Origin: an uncultured Bacteroidota bacterium
Lineage (GTDB): Bacteria > Bacteroidota > Bacteroidia > Flavobacteriales > Flavobacteriaceae
DNA length: 64,000 nucleotides
Assembly: GCA_902519955.1 (NCBI GenBank)
Contig: CABYMF010000002.1
Coordinates: 1-64,000, forward strand
Direction: 5' to 3'
The position numbers were made by a program, and so were the translations under genes. Positions within the stretch are counted from its first letter, which is position 1; each line of letters begins with the position of its first letter. Positions 38,870 to 47,381 of this stretch are shown in pieces. The notes below the pieces were generated by a model. That model worked only from the letters and a program-made list of their open reading frames with translations. It searched no databases and had not been told where the DNA came from.

Positions 38870-39709
38870 TTAAATAAACCAAAATAATCTTGGAGTTTCT
38901 TTTTTATACTTTCTATATTCTTTAAGATTTCCCCATTTTTTTTCGCCGCTTTTTTCTAATAAATTTATTCCACTTACATATACAAGAAGTAAATATGTGA
39001 ATATTGGAGATATAAGGGTAAATAGTTGATTTATCTCTAGTGATGAATAACTAATTATTGCTACTCCTATCCATAAAATTATTTCACCTAAATAATTGGG
39101 ATGTCTGGAGTATTTCCATAATCCTGTTGTTATGAACTTATCCTCATTATCCTTAATCTTTCTAAAATTTGTCTTTTGAGTATCAGCTATTATTTCTAAT
39201 GTTAATCCAATTACAAACAACAATATACCTATGTAAGTAACTCCAGTTAATTCTATTCCATTTGATATTCCAGTTAATGCACATAGAGCACATATTGACA
39301 CCCACATTCCGGAAAAAGTAAATGCCATAAAAAACCAACTAAATGATTTTTTAATTTCCCTAAACCTTTTATCCTCTCCTGCTTTTTTTATTCTTAAAAA
39401 TAAAAAAGTTCCTAATCTTAGTGTCCATATTATTATTAATAAAGAAAGAATGATATTTCCAAAGTTTATAACACCATTGTAGGATGATACTAGTACATAA
39501 AATATGATTGTTATATATGAAAGACTTCCAGTTAGGTCATAAAATTTTTCTGTTTTGTAGATAAATGCAGGTATAAATAATAACCAATGAAAAATGAAAG
39601 ACAAAATAATTCCATTTCTTACCTCATCAATTCCAGTAAGAATTCCCAATGATACTGATATCAAAACAGCAACAAATGATATTATATAATTTGCTAGAAT
39701 ATTATTCAT
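38870..39709 (-). CDS. DUF1295 family membrane protein (steroid 5-alpha reductase-like)
   Basis: Multiple TM segments; GLWKYSRHPNYLGEIILWIGVA. Confidence 0.9.
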   Translation of the reverse strand: MNNILANYIISFVAVLISVSLGILTGIDEVRNGIILSFIFHWLLFIPAFIYKTEKFYDLTGSLSYITIIFYVLVSSYNGVINFGNIILSLLIIIWTLRLGTFLFLRIKKAGEDKRFREIKKSFSWFFMAFTFSGMWVSICALCALTGISNGIELTGVTYIGILLFVIGLTLEIIADTQKTNFRKIKDNEDKFITTGLWKYSRHPNYLGEIILWIGVAIISYSSLEINQLFTLISPIFTYLLLVYVSGINLLEKSGEKKWGNLKEYRKYKKETPRLFWFI

Positions 39710-40589
39710 AATTATCTATTTCTTCTCTCATTTTTTTAATTTCATTATAACCTACCCTACAACATCCTCCTATGATATCAGGAGATAAACTTAACCAATT
39801 TTTTATCATTTTGTCTTCATACAACTTTTTCCCAATCCAAATTTTTTCTTTTGGATTATAAACTTCTCCTGAGTTAGGATAAATTATAATTTTCTTTTCT
39901 GTATTATTCTTTATCATTAAATATGCCTCTTTTACAAATAGTGGAGAAAAACAATTAAGACCAATAGTAGTTATATGATCAAAGTTAGAAAGGATATTAC
40001 AAGCTTCTGAAATTGATGAACCATCCCTGAAATTTATATCATCATCACATGTCATAGAAACCCATATTTCTTTATCTAGCTTTTCAAAAATATTAGATAG
40101 TATTTTTATTTCTCTCAAACATGGTATGGTTTCGTATAAAATAACTTCATAATTAATCTCATTAATTATATTAAGATTATTAACATGAAAATTTAGTATT
40201 TCTTCATCACTGCAATCATAAAGACCAACATATTCTGATGCACTTTTCTTGTAAGATGCAAATGGGCCTAAACTAGCTACAATTTTTATATCCTTATTTG
40301 TATTAGACTCTTTAATTGCATCTTTGGCTATGTTCAATGATTTTTGAAATATCTCTTTGATCTTATCCGAATTTATTCCCTCTTCTTTTAAAATATCATA
40401 ACTAATTTGGTATGTAGAAGTTAAAATATAATCAGCACCTGAATTGATATAACCTTTATGAATTTTTTTAATTAGTTCTGGATTATTAATCAATGCATCT
40501 CCAGTCCAAAGTCTATTATTTAGATTATAACCATCTAACTCTAATGGGTAGGACATACTCCCATCTAAAAGTTTGATATTATTTTTCAT
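39702..40589 (-). CDS. Homocysteine S-methyltransferase family protein
   Basis: LLDGSMSYPLE, LNCFSP and IIGGCCRVGYNEI zinc-site motifs. Confidence 0.9.
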   Translation of the reverse strand: MKNNIKLLDGSMSYPLELDGYNLNNRLWTGDALINNPELIKKIHKGYINSGADYILTSTYQISYDILKEEGINSDKIKEIFQKSLNIAKDAIKESNTNKDIKIVASLGPFASYKKSASEYVGLYDCSDEEILNFHVNNLNIINEINYEVILYETIPCLREIKILSNIFEKLDKEIWVSMTCDDDINFRDGSSISEACNILSNFDHITTIGLNCFSPLFVKEAYLMIKNNTEKKIIIYPNSGEVYNPKEKIWIGKKLYEDKMIKNWLSLSPDIIGGCCRVGYNEIKKMREEIDNYE

Positions 40590-40633
40590 ATAACTAAATT
40601 AATAAAGTATATGATAGAAAATTTAAAATAAAC

Positions 40634-40641
40634 TATATTTG
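40634..40641 (+). promoter_or_regulatory. -7 element (TATATTTG) for tRNA-Val
   Basis: TAnnTTTG, followed by gcac as at the tRNA-Met gene. Confidence 0.7.
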
Positions 40642-40654
40642 CACCCTATCTATA

Positions 40655-40729
40655 GGGCGCTTAGCTCAGTTGGTTTAGAGCACCTCGTTTACACCGAGGG
40701 GGTCGGGGGTTCGAATCCCTCAGCGCCCA
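40655..40729 (+). tRNA. tRNA-Val (TAC)
   Basis: gggcgct...ctcgtttacaccgag...ggttcgaatcc...agcgccca cloverleaf. Confidence 0.97.
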
Positions 40730-40732
40730 CAT

Positions 40733-42124
40733 TCATTCTCCCCTATTTTCATTTCCCTTAATACCAAGTAAATTATCACCTAGTTCATTTCTTGCTTCAT
40801 CAGCTAGTTTTTCCATTTTTTTTACGATCTCAGGAAATCTATTGTAGACATTAATTCTCTCCTGAGGATCATCCTTTAAATTATATAATTCATTTTTATT
40901 TATTAGATTCATATCATACTTTACAGGGATTCCATCTTTTCCTCCCATTTTTCCGTTAAGAGACCTGTAAGTTCTAGATAAATGAATTTTCCAATTATTC
41001 ATTCTAATTGAATGTAGTTCATTAACCCTATGGTAGAAGTATAACTTTTCATGAGGTGATTTACTCTTTTTACCAGATAATAGAGGCCAAATATTTTTAC
41101 CATCAATTTTATTTTTGGATAATTTTGAATTAGTTATACTAGCAAAAGTTGGCATCCAATCAATTGCCATTATTGGCTCATCAATTTCATTGGGTTTTAA
41201 TCCTTTTGGAAATTTAATTATACTTGGAACTCTAACTCCACCTTCCCAAGTTGTTCCTTTACCCTCTCTGTATATCCCAGAAGAGCCTGAATGATTCCCA
41301 TAAGAAAGCCATGGTCCATTATCAGATGTAAAAACAACAATTGTATTTTCAGTTAGTCCACTCTCTTCTATTTTATTTAAAACCCTTCCCACTGAATAAT
41401 CTATCTCTGTGATAACATCTGCATAAAGTCCATTTCCAGTTATATCCTCAAAATCTTTAGATACAAAAAGTGGAACATGAGGCTGTGAATGCGCAATATA
41501 GAGAAAGAAAGGACTATCCTTATTTTTTTCAATAAAGTCTATGCTTTCAGATGTGATATCTTTTGTTAAGTTAGACTGATCTATTATCTCTTTTAGGGCA
41601 TTTTCATTTCTGTACAAAAGTAAATCTTGTGGATATGCCTCTGGATATTCTGGATGCCATCTCCACATATCATTTGAATACAATATTCCGTAGAATTCAT
41701 CAAAACCATGATTGGAAGGAAAGAATTCTTTTTTGCTTCCAAGATGCCATTTACCAAAAATTCCTGTTTTATAACCATTATCTTTTAACATCTCAGCTAG
41801 GGTATATTCTCTATGACTTATACCTGAGTCAGATGTAGGCCCAAAGGCATTATAAATTCCTATTCTATTCGGGTAAGCACCTGTAAGTATTGCTGCTCTT
41901 GATGCCGAACATACTGGTTGAGCTGCATAATATGATGTTAATTTAACTCCATCCTCAGCAAGTTTATCAATATTGATTGTCTCAATTGTTTCTGATCCAT
42001 AAGAAGATAAGTCACCGTAGCCAAGATCATCAGCTAAAATGAAGACAATGTTTGGACTATTATTTTTCTTTTCACATGAAAAAATAACCAATAATATTAT
42101 TAAGTATTTAATTCTTTTTAACAT
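40733..42124 (-). CDS. Sulfatase (arylsulfatase-type), lipoprotein
   Basis: FILADDLGYGDLSSYG, PVCSASRAAILTG (formylglycine-type motif), GIFGKWHLG, lipobox VIFSCEKK. Confidence 0.94.
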   Translation of the reverse strand: MLKRIKYLIILLVIFSCEKKNNSPNIVFILADDLGYGDLSSYGSETIETINIDKLAEDGVKLTSYYAAQPVCSASRAAILTGAYPNRIGIYNAFGPTSDSGISHREYTLAEMLKDNGYKTGIFGKWHLGSKKEFFPSNHGFDEFYGILYSNDMWRWHPEYPEAYPQDLLLYRNENALKEIIDQSNLTKDITSESIDFIEKNKDSPFFLYIAHSQPHVPLFVSKDFEDITGNGLYADVITEIDYSVGRVLNKIEESGLTENTIVVFTSDNGPWLSYGNHSGSSGIYREGKGTTWEGGVRVPSIIKFPKGLKPNEIDEPIMAIDWMPTFASITNSKLSKNKIDGKNIWPLLSGKKSKSPHEKLYFYHRVNELHSIRMNNWKIHLSRTYRSLNGKMGGKDGIPVKYDMNLINKNELYNLKDDPQERINVYNRFPEIVKKMEKLADEARNELGDNLLGIKGNENRGE

Positions 42125-42172
42125 TCTAATTTTAATAACTTTAAAATCAAATATTACTAATTAATTTAATTT

Positions 42173-44185
42173 ATGAAAAAATTTTTATTAATATCTCTTG
42201 TATCTGTTAATGCATTTTCTCAAATCTCAAATATTTTTGAACCCATTGATGTCTTTGACTTAGAATATGTTTCTAATACTCAAATATCTCCTGGTGGAGA
42301 CAAAGTATTATATCAAAGAAACTTTAATGATATAATGACAGATGAAAGTTTTTCAAATATTTGGTTAATAGATTATGAAGGGACAAATAATAGACCAATA
42401 ACAACAGGAAATTTTAAAGATAATTCTCCAAAATGGTCCAATAAAGGAGACAAATTTATATTCCAATCAAATAGAGAAGGAAAACCTCAAATTTTTCTGT
42501 TTGATTTAGATAATAATTCAATTCAAAAATTAACAAACTTTCAATATTCAATTGAATCAACACAATGGTCACCAGATGATAATTATATTTTATTCTCATC
42601 ATTTATTGATAGTGAAAGGGATACTTTAATCGAGATGCCAGATAAGCCCAAGGGTGCTAAATGGAACGATCCTCCAGTTGAAATATCAGATTTAAATTAC
42701 AAGTATGACAGTTCGGGATTTAGAAAACCTGGAGAGGTCCAATTCTTTATAATCCCAATTAATGGTGGAACACCTAGACAGATTAGTAATATAAAACCTG
42801 AAAAAAGAGCTGGACAGGGTGTTTGGCTTGGAAATGATAAAATTATTTTTTCTGCAAATCTTAATGAATACTCTGATTACAATCCCAATAATTCTGAAAT
42901 ATATGTCCTTAATTTAGATTCAGGTGACCATAAATCACTTACTTCACGAAATGGTCCTGATTACAGTCCAAAAGTTTCTCATGACAACTCAATGATTGCA
43001 TATCTAGGTTATGATGATGAGTATTTAGGGTACCAACAAAACTCAATATACATAATGAATTCAGATGGATCAGATAAATATAAAATTCAACTAGATATTG
43101 ATAGAAATATTTCAAATATTTACTGGTCGGGTGATAATAAGAAAATTTTTTTTCAGTTTGATGATAAGGGAATAACTAAAATTGCCTCAACTTCACTAGA
43201 TGGAAAACTTCAAGTTGAAGTAGATCAAGTTGGAGGTTTATCATTTTCAAGACCCTACAGCGGAGGATTTTTTAGTTTATCTAAGAATAATAGATATTCA
43301 TTTACTTATGGGACAGCCTATAATCCCGCTGACCTGGCTGTTGGCTTTAGAGGATCTAAAAAGCGATTGACAAATTTAAATAAGGATTTATTTGATTATA
43401 AAAAGTTGGGAAATGTTGAAGAGATATGGTACGATTCTTCTTATGATGGCAAAATGATCCATGGATGGATTGTAAAACCTCCAAACTTTGATAGTTCAAA
43501 AAAGTATCCTTTAATTTTAGAGATTCATGGTGGTCCACATACAAATTATGGATTTCATTTTTCATCAGAGGTTCAACTCTTTGCTTCTAAAGGATATGTG
43601 GTCTTATACACAAATCCAAGGGGAAGTACAAGCTATGGAAAAGAATTTGCAAATTTGATTCATCATAATTATCCAAGTCAAGATTATGACGATTTAATGT
43701 CAGGAGTAGACTATGTTATTGAAAAAGGATACATAGATGAATCTAAACTTTTTGTAACTGGTGGAAGTGGAGGAGGAGTGTTAACATCTTGGATAGTTGG
43801 AAAAACTGATAGGTTTGCTGCTGCTGTTGTAGCAAAACCAGTAATTAATTGGTATAGCTTTGTCTTATACGCAGATAATATTGGGTACTTTTATAAATAC
43901 TGGTTTAAAGATTTTCCATGGGATGATCCTGAGAGTTATTTGAAAAGGTCACCCATAAGTTATGTTGGAAATGTATCAACTCCTACTATGGTTCTTACTG
44001 GGGAAAAAGATTATCGAACTCCAATGGCTGAGAGTGAACAATTTTATGCCGGTTTAAAGTTAAATAAGGTTGAAACTATGCTTGTAAGAATTCCAAATGC
44101 TAATCATGGAATAGCCTCTAAGCCAAGTAATTTAATTGCAAAGGTTAATGCAATCATAGCTTGGTTTGAAAAATATAAAAAATGA
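42173..44185 (+). CDS. S9 family peptidase (prolyl oligopeptidase/acylaminoacyl-peptidase type)
   Basis: WD40-like PD repeats; LEIHGGPHTNYG, VTGGSGGGVLTSW nucleophile elbow, NANHGI catalytic His. Confidence 0.95.
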   Translation: MKKFLLISLVSVNAFSQISNIFEPIDVFDLEYVSNTQISPGGDKVLYQRNFNDIMTDESFSNIWLIDYEGTNNRPITTGNFKDNSPKWSNKGDKFIFQSNREGKPQIFLFDLDNNSIQKLTNFQYSIESTQWSPDDNYILFSSFIDSERDTLIEMPDKPKGAKWNDPPVEISDLNYKYDSSGFRKPGEVQFFIIPINGGTPRQISNIKPEKRAGQGVWLGNDKIIFSANLNEYSDYNPNNSEIYVLNLDSGDHKSLTSRNGPDYSPKVSHDNSMIAYLGYDDEYLGYQQNSIYIMNSDGSDKYKIQLDIDRNISNIYWSGDNKKIFFQFDDKGITKIASTSLDGKLQVEVDQVGGLSFSRPYSGGFFSLSKNNRYSFTYGTAYNPADLAVGFRGSKKRLTNLNKDLFDYKKLGNVEEIWYDSSYDGKMIHGWIVKPPNFDSSKKYPLILEIHGGPHTNYGFHFSSEVQLFASKGYVVLYTNPRGSTSYGKEFANLIHHNYPSQDYDDLMSGVDYVIEKGYIDESKLFVTGGSGGGVLTSWIVGKTDRFAAAVVAKPVINWYSFVLYADNIGYFYKYWFKDFPWDDPESYLKRSPISYVGNVSTPTMVLTGEKDYRTPMAESEQFYAGLKLNKVETMLVRIPNANHGIASKPSNLIAKVNAIIAWFEKYKK

Positions 44186-44931
44186 AAGTACTATTAACAG
44201 GATCATCAAAAGGCATTGGATATAAAATAGCTCAGGATCTTTTAGCTGAGGGACATGAGCTCGCACTTCATTATAATAAAAATGAATCTCCTTTAAAGGT
44301 AGTTTTGAAAGAAGATAAGACGGGTTCATTCTCGATTCAAGCTGACCTTTCTAGGCAAGAAGAGATAAAAAAAATGGTAGTAAATACTATTGATAAACTA
44401 TCTTTTCCTGATTGTATAATTAATAACGCAGGTATTGCTGAATCAGCTGATATCTCCGTTGATATTAATAGTTGGAGTAAGATATTTGATAAAACAATTG
44501 ATGTAAATCTTAAAGCTCCATCAATAATTTTTAAAGAATTTCTAAAATATAAAAGAGAGAAAAAGATTAACTCAAGATTAAGAATTATAAATATAGCATC
44601 TAGAGCTGCATTTAGAGGAGAGCAGCAAGACTATATTTCCTATGCATGTTCAAAAGGTGGAATTATTTCATTAACAAAAACTATGTCTAGATCGTTTGGA
44701 GAAACAGATAATATTGTAGCAATAAGTATTGCACCTGGATTTGTTAGAACTGATATGGCTCAGAGTTTTATTGATAAGCATGGTGAGGATATCGTAAAAA
44801 AAGGGATCACCTTGGATAGACTAACAGAGCCAAAAGATATATCACCAATAGTTTCATTAATAGTCTCAGGCAAGATGGATCATTCAACTGGCTCTACAAT
44901 TGATGTAAATGGTGGAAGCTTTTTAAGATAG
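44182..44931 (+). CDS. SDR family oxidoreductase
   Basis: LLTGSSKGIGYKIA, NNAGIAES, YISYACSKGGIISLTK, IAPGFVRTDMA; ATGA overlap with the S9 peptidase. Confidence 0.93.
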   Translation: MKVLLTGSSKGIGYKIAQDLLAEGHELALHYNKNESPLKVVLKEDKTGSFSIQADLSRQEEIKKMVVNTIDKLSFPDCIINNAGIAESADISVDINSWSKIFDKTIDVNLKAPSIIFKEFLKYKREKKINSRLRIINIASRAAFRGEQQDYISYACSKGGIISLTKTMSRSFGETDNIVAISIAPGFVRTDMAQSFIDKHGEDIVKKGITLDRLTEPKDISPIVSLIVSGKMDHSTGSTIDVNGGSFLR

Positions 44932-45054
44932 ATTTACTCCTTTAGTTAATTTATAATTAAAAGTTTATTACAAGTTTTACAACAAAAACAGTCGAAGAGG
45001 TAATTCTTTTTTAACTTTTTTTATATTAGCATCATTAACTTTAAATTAATTAAA

Positions 45055-45753
45055 ATGAAAAAATTCTTATTAGTACTTAGTGTATTTGCACTAAACCTTT
45101 CTAGCTTATCTGCTCAAGATCAACTTGTGTGGAATCAAGTTGGAATTGTAGTAAACGATGGATATGGATCGGATTTAGTAGATTTATTGGATAGCTTTTA
45201 TGGTAGTATTGATTTGCCAGAGGGAGTTTCAATTTCACTAACTCAGGTTTATCACAGTGACGAAGATCATAAAGCTACTCATTATATGACATTTTCAGGA
45301 ACAGCAGCAGGATTAACTGAATTAAGACAATTAAGATCAGGTGCTGAATACGATAATTATTCTACAAATTTTTCTAAATATGGTCAAACGATTTCAAATT
45401 CTATTGGATCATCAGTAATAAGACTAAATACAGATTCGACTGATGGAAATATTGCTCAAGTTTGGGAATGGAGGGTAGAGGATGTATTTGCATTTGTGGA
45501 TGCATTTAATAGAATGACATTAGTATGGAGTCCAGATGGATATCTATCTTTAGGTGCAATTACTGGAGGTCAAAGTGTTGAAGGTGAATCCCATTATGTG
45601 TATACAACTTATTCAGGTTATCAAGAAATGCTTGAATTTGGCCCTAAAACTGAAGAGGAACAGGCTGCCTTCTTTAATTTTATAAAAGAAACAGATGCTT
45701 ATTCTGAATTCAAAGGAACTTTTAGTATGTTTAATGTGAAATCTTGGAATTAA
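45055..45753 (+). CDS. Secreted protein of unknown function, paralogous family member 2
   Basis: Signal peptide ending SLSAQDQ; LLDSFYGSIDLPEGVSISL, KATHYMTFSGTAAGLTELRQLRSG, ESHYVYTTYSGYQEMLEFGPKTEEEQAAF. Confidence 0.88.
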   Translation: MKKFLLVLSVFALNLSSLSAQDQLVWNQVGIVVNDGYGSDLVDLLDSFYGSIDLPEGVSISLTQVYHSDEDHKATHYMTFSGTAAGLTELRQLRSGAEYDNYSTNFSKYGQTISNSIGSSVIRLNTDSTDGNIAQVWEWRVEDVFAFVDAFNRMTLVWSPDGYLSLGAITGGQSVEGESHYVYTTYSGYQEMLEFGPKTEEEQAAFFNFIKETDAYSEFKGTFSMFNVKSWN

Positions 45754-45775
45754 AATTTAATTAAAAATTAATTTT

Positions 45776-45806
45776 AAAAACCTACAATTTAATTGTAGGT
45801 TTTTTA
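45776..45806 (+). terminator. Intrinsic terminator
   Basis: aaaaacctacaat ttaa ttgtaggtttttt. Confidence 0.9.
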
Positions 45807-45835
45807 TATTGAAGCCTAATCATAAATTAATTAAA

Positions 45836-46528
45836 ATGAAAAAATTTATTTTACTATTACTTGTTATCTTAACAAGTATCAATTTAAATGCTCAGACTCC
45901 CACGTGGGTTTGTTTAAATGTTAGCGTTGAATCCGAGGGTCAAGAAAAATTTATTGAATCTTTGGATAATCTAATGGAGTCAGTTGATGATTTTCCATAT
46001 ACCGTAACTTTATTTGAAACACAATTTGGTAATAGTGATGTTAACTTCTCACATCAGCTGTGTTTTTTGGGTGAGTCGGCAGAGGACTTTGCTCAATGGG
46101 GTGTAGGCGGAAATCCTCCAACTGTTGAAGGAGTCCTCTTCTTTAATGCTTTCCAAGACTTTGTTGAGGTCGAGCAGATAGTTCTTGGACAACCAATGAT
46201 TTTTGATCCATCTAATTTAGAGTCTGACTTTCAAGCTGTATTTGCAATTAATGTAACTGATGTACAAAAATTTGGATCTGCTTTTGGTAAGATGATGAAT
46301 TCATTAGATTTTGATGAAGGATCTTTTGAATTACACGATGCAGTCCTTGGAGCAGAGGAAGGAGTAACTCATTATTGGGTTGTTAGAGCTAATAATCTTG
46401 CAGACTTTTTAGAGGGAAGATCTGAATTTATTAATTCTGGCGCAGCAGGTCAATTTGTAGGAGATGCTTCTGGTTCTTTTGAATTTGTATTTGGATTTGG
46501 TAGTAGAACTATTAAAAATTATAACTAA
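45836..46528 (+). CDS. Secreted protein of unknown function, divergent paralogous family member 3
   Basis: Start at MKKFILLLLVILTSINLNAQ (Met10 of the ORF-track protein); two similar halves (KFIESLDNLMESV...FSHQLCFLGESAEDFAQ and KFGSAFGKMMNSL...VTHYWVVRANNLADFLE). Confidence 0.85.
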   Translation: MKKFILLLLVILTSINLNAQTPTWVCLNVSVESEGQEKFIESLDNLMESVDDFPYTVTLFETQFGNSDVNFSHQLCFLGESAEDFAQWGVGGNPPTVEGVLFFNAFQDFVEVEQIVLGQPMIFDPSNLESDFQAVFAINVTDVQKFGSAFGKMMNSLDFDEGSFELHDAVLGAEEGVTHYWVVRANNLADFLEGRSEFINSGAAGQFVGDASGSFEFVFGFGSRTIKNYN

Positions 46529-46547
46529 TCAGTTTCTGATAAAATTT

Positions 46548-46573
46548 AAACCCCTTTTATTAGGGGTTTTTTT
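46548..46573 (+). terminator. Intrinsic terminator
   Basis: aaacccctttt attaggggttttttt. Confidence 0.88.
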
Positions 46574-46606
46574 ATATTAGCAATTAATCATAATATCAAA
46601 TTAAAA

Positions 46607-47302
46607 ATGAAAAAAATATTTTTTATTTCTTTAGCCTTGATAGCTTTTATAAATAAAGCTTATGCTCAAGATCAAGTGCACTGGGAGGAAGTAGCAATAG
46701 CTGTTGAATCTGGAAGTGCAGGAATTGTATATCAATTAGTTGATAATTTTTATTCAAGTATTGAAATACCAGATGGTGCCTCTGTAACCCTTGCAGGTGT
46801 TGTAAATGCATCTCAGTGGAATGAGGCTACTCATATTTTAAATTTTATTGGAAGTGCTGAAGCTCTATCTGAGTTAAGAGATTTAAGATCAGGTGAAACT
46901 TATTCTGCATACAATAGAAATATTACTCAAGTTGCAGAGATAGTTTCTATAACTCAAGGTAAAACTTTAATTAGAATTCCTGGTGAACAAGGTCAAGATG
47001 TATATTCCTCTCAGGAATGGTCTTTTTATGTTGAGGATCAGAGAGAATTTGGAGAAGCTTTTGCTGAGCTAATGGATTCTATAGAAACAGATGGATATGT
47101 TTCTTTAGGTCAATACACAGCTGGAGAATCAGGAATGACTCACTACATTTATGCTAATTATCCAAATTATGTCTCACAATTGAATACTGGACCAAAGAAT
47201 GCTTCTGAACAGGCTGCCTTTGAAAAGTTTTTTAAAAGAGTTAACCCTATATCAACCTATAGAGGATCAGTTACAACTCAAAATGGTGGATATTGGGACT
47301 AG
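46607..47302 (+). CDS. Secreted protein of unknown function, paralogous family member 4
   Basis: Signal peptide ending KAYAQDQ; LVDNFYSSIEIPDGASVTL, EATHILNFIGSAEALSELRDLRSGETYSAY, MTHYIYANYPNYVSQLNTGPKNASEQAAF. Confidence 0.88.
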   Translation: MKKIFFISLALIAFINKAYAQDQVHWEEVAIAVESGSAGIVYQLVDNFYSSIEIPDGASVTLAGVVNASQWNEATHILNFIGSAEALSELRDLRSGETYSAYNRNITQVAEIVSITQGKTLIRIPGEQGQDVYSSQEWSFYVEDQREFGEAFAELMDSIETDGYVSLGQYTAGESGMTHYIYANYPNYVSQLNTGPKNASEQAAFEKFFKRVNPISTYRGSVTTQNGGYWD

Positions 47303-47336
47303 ATTTATTTTAACAGTATAAATCTATTAAAAATTG

Positions 47337-47363
47337 AACCCTCCATTGGAGGGTTTTTTTTTA
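47337..47363 (+). terminator. Intrinsic terminator
   Basis: aaccctcca ttggagggttttttttt; lies inside the 5' extension of the glpK ORF-track entry. Confidence 0.9.
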
Positions 47364-47381
47364 AATTGCAATAAAGAATTT

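Noticed and set aside
47334-47381. 16-aa N-terminal extension of glpK
   Set aside because: Overlaps an intrinsic terminator hairpin; GlpK family start is at 47382.
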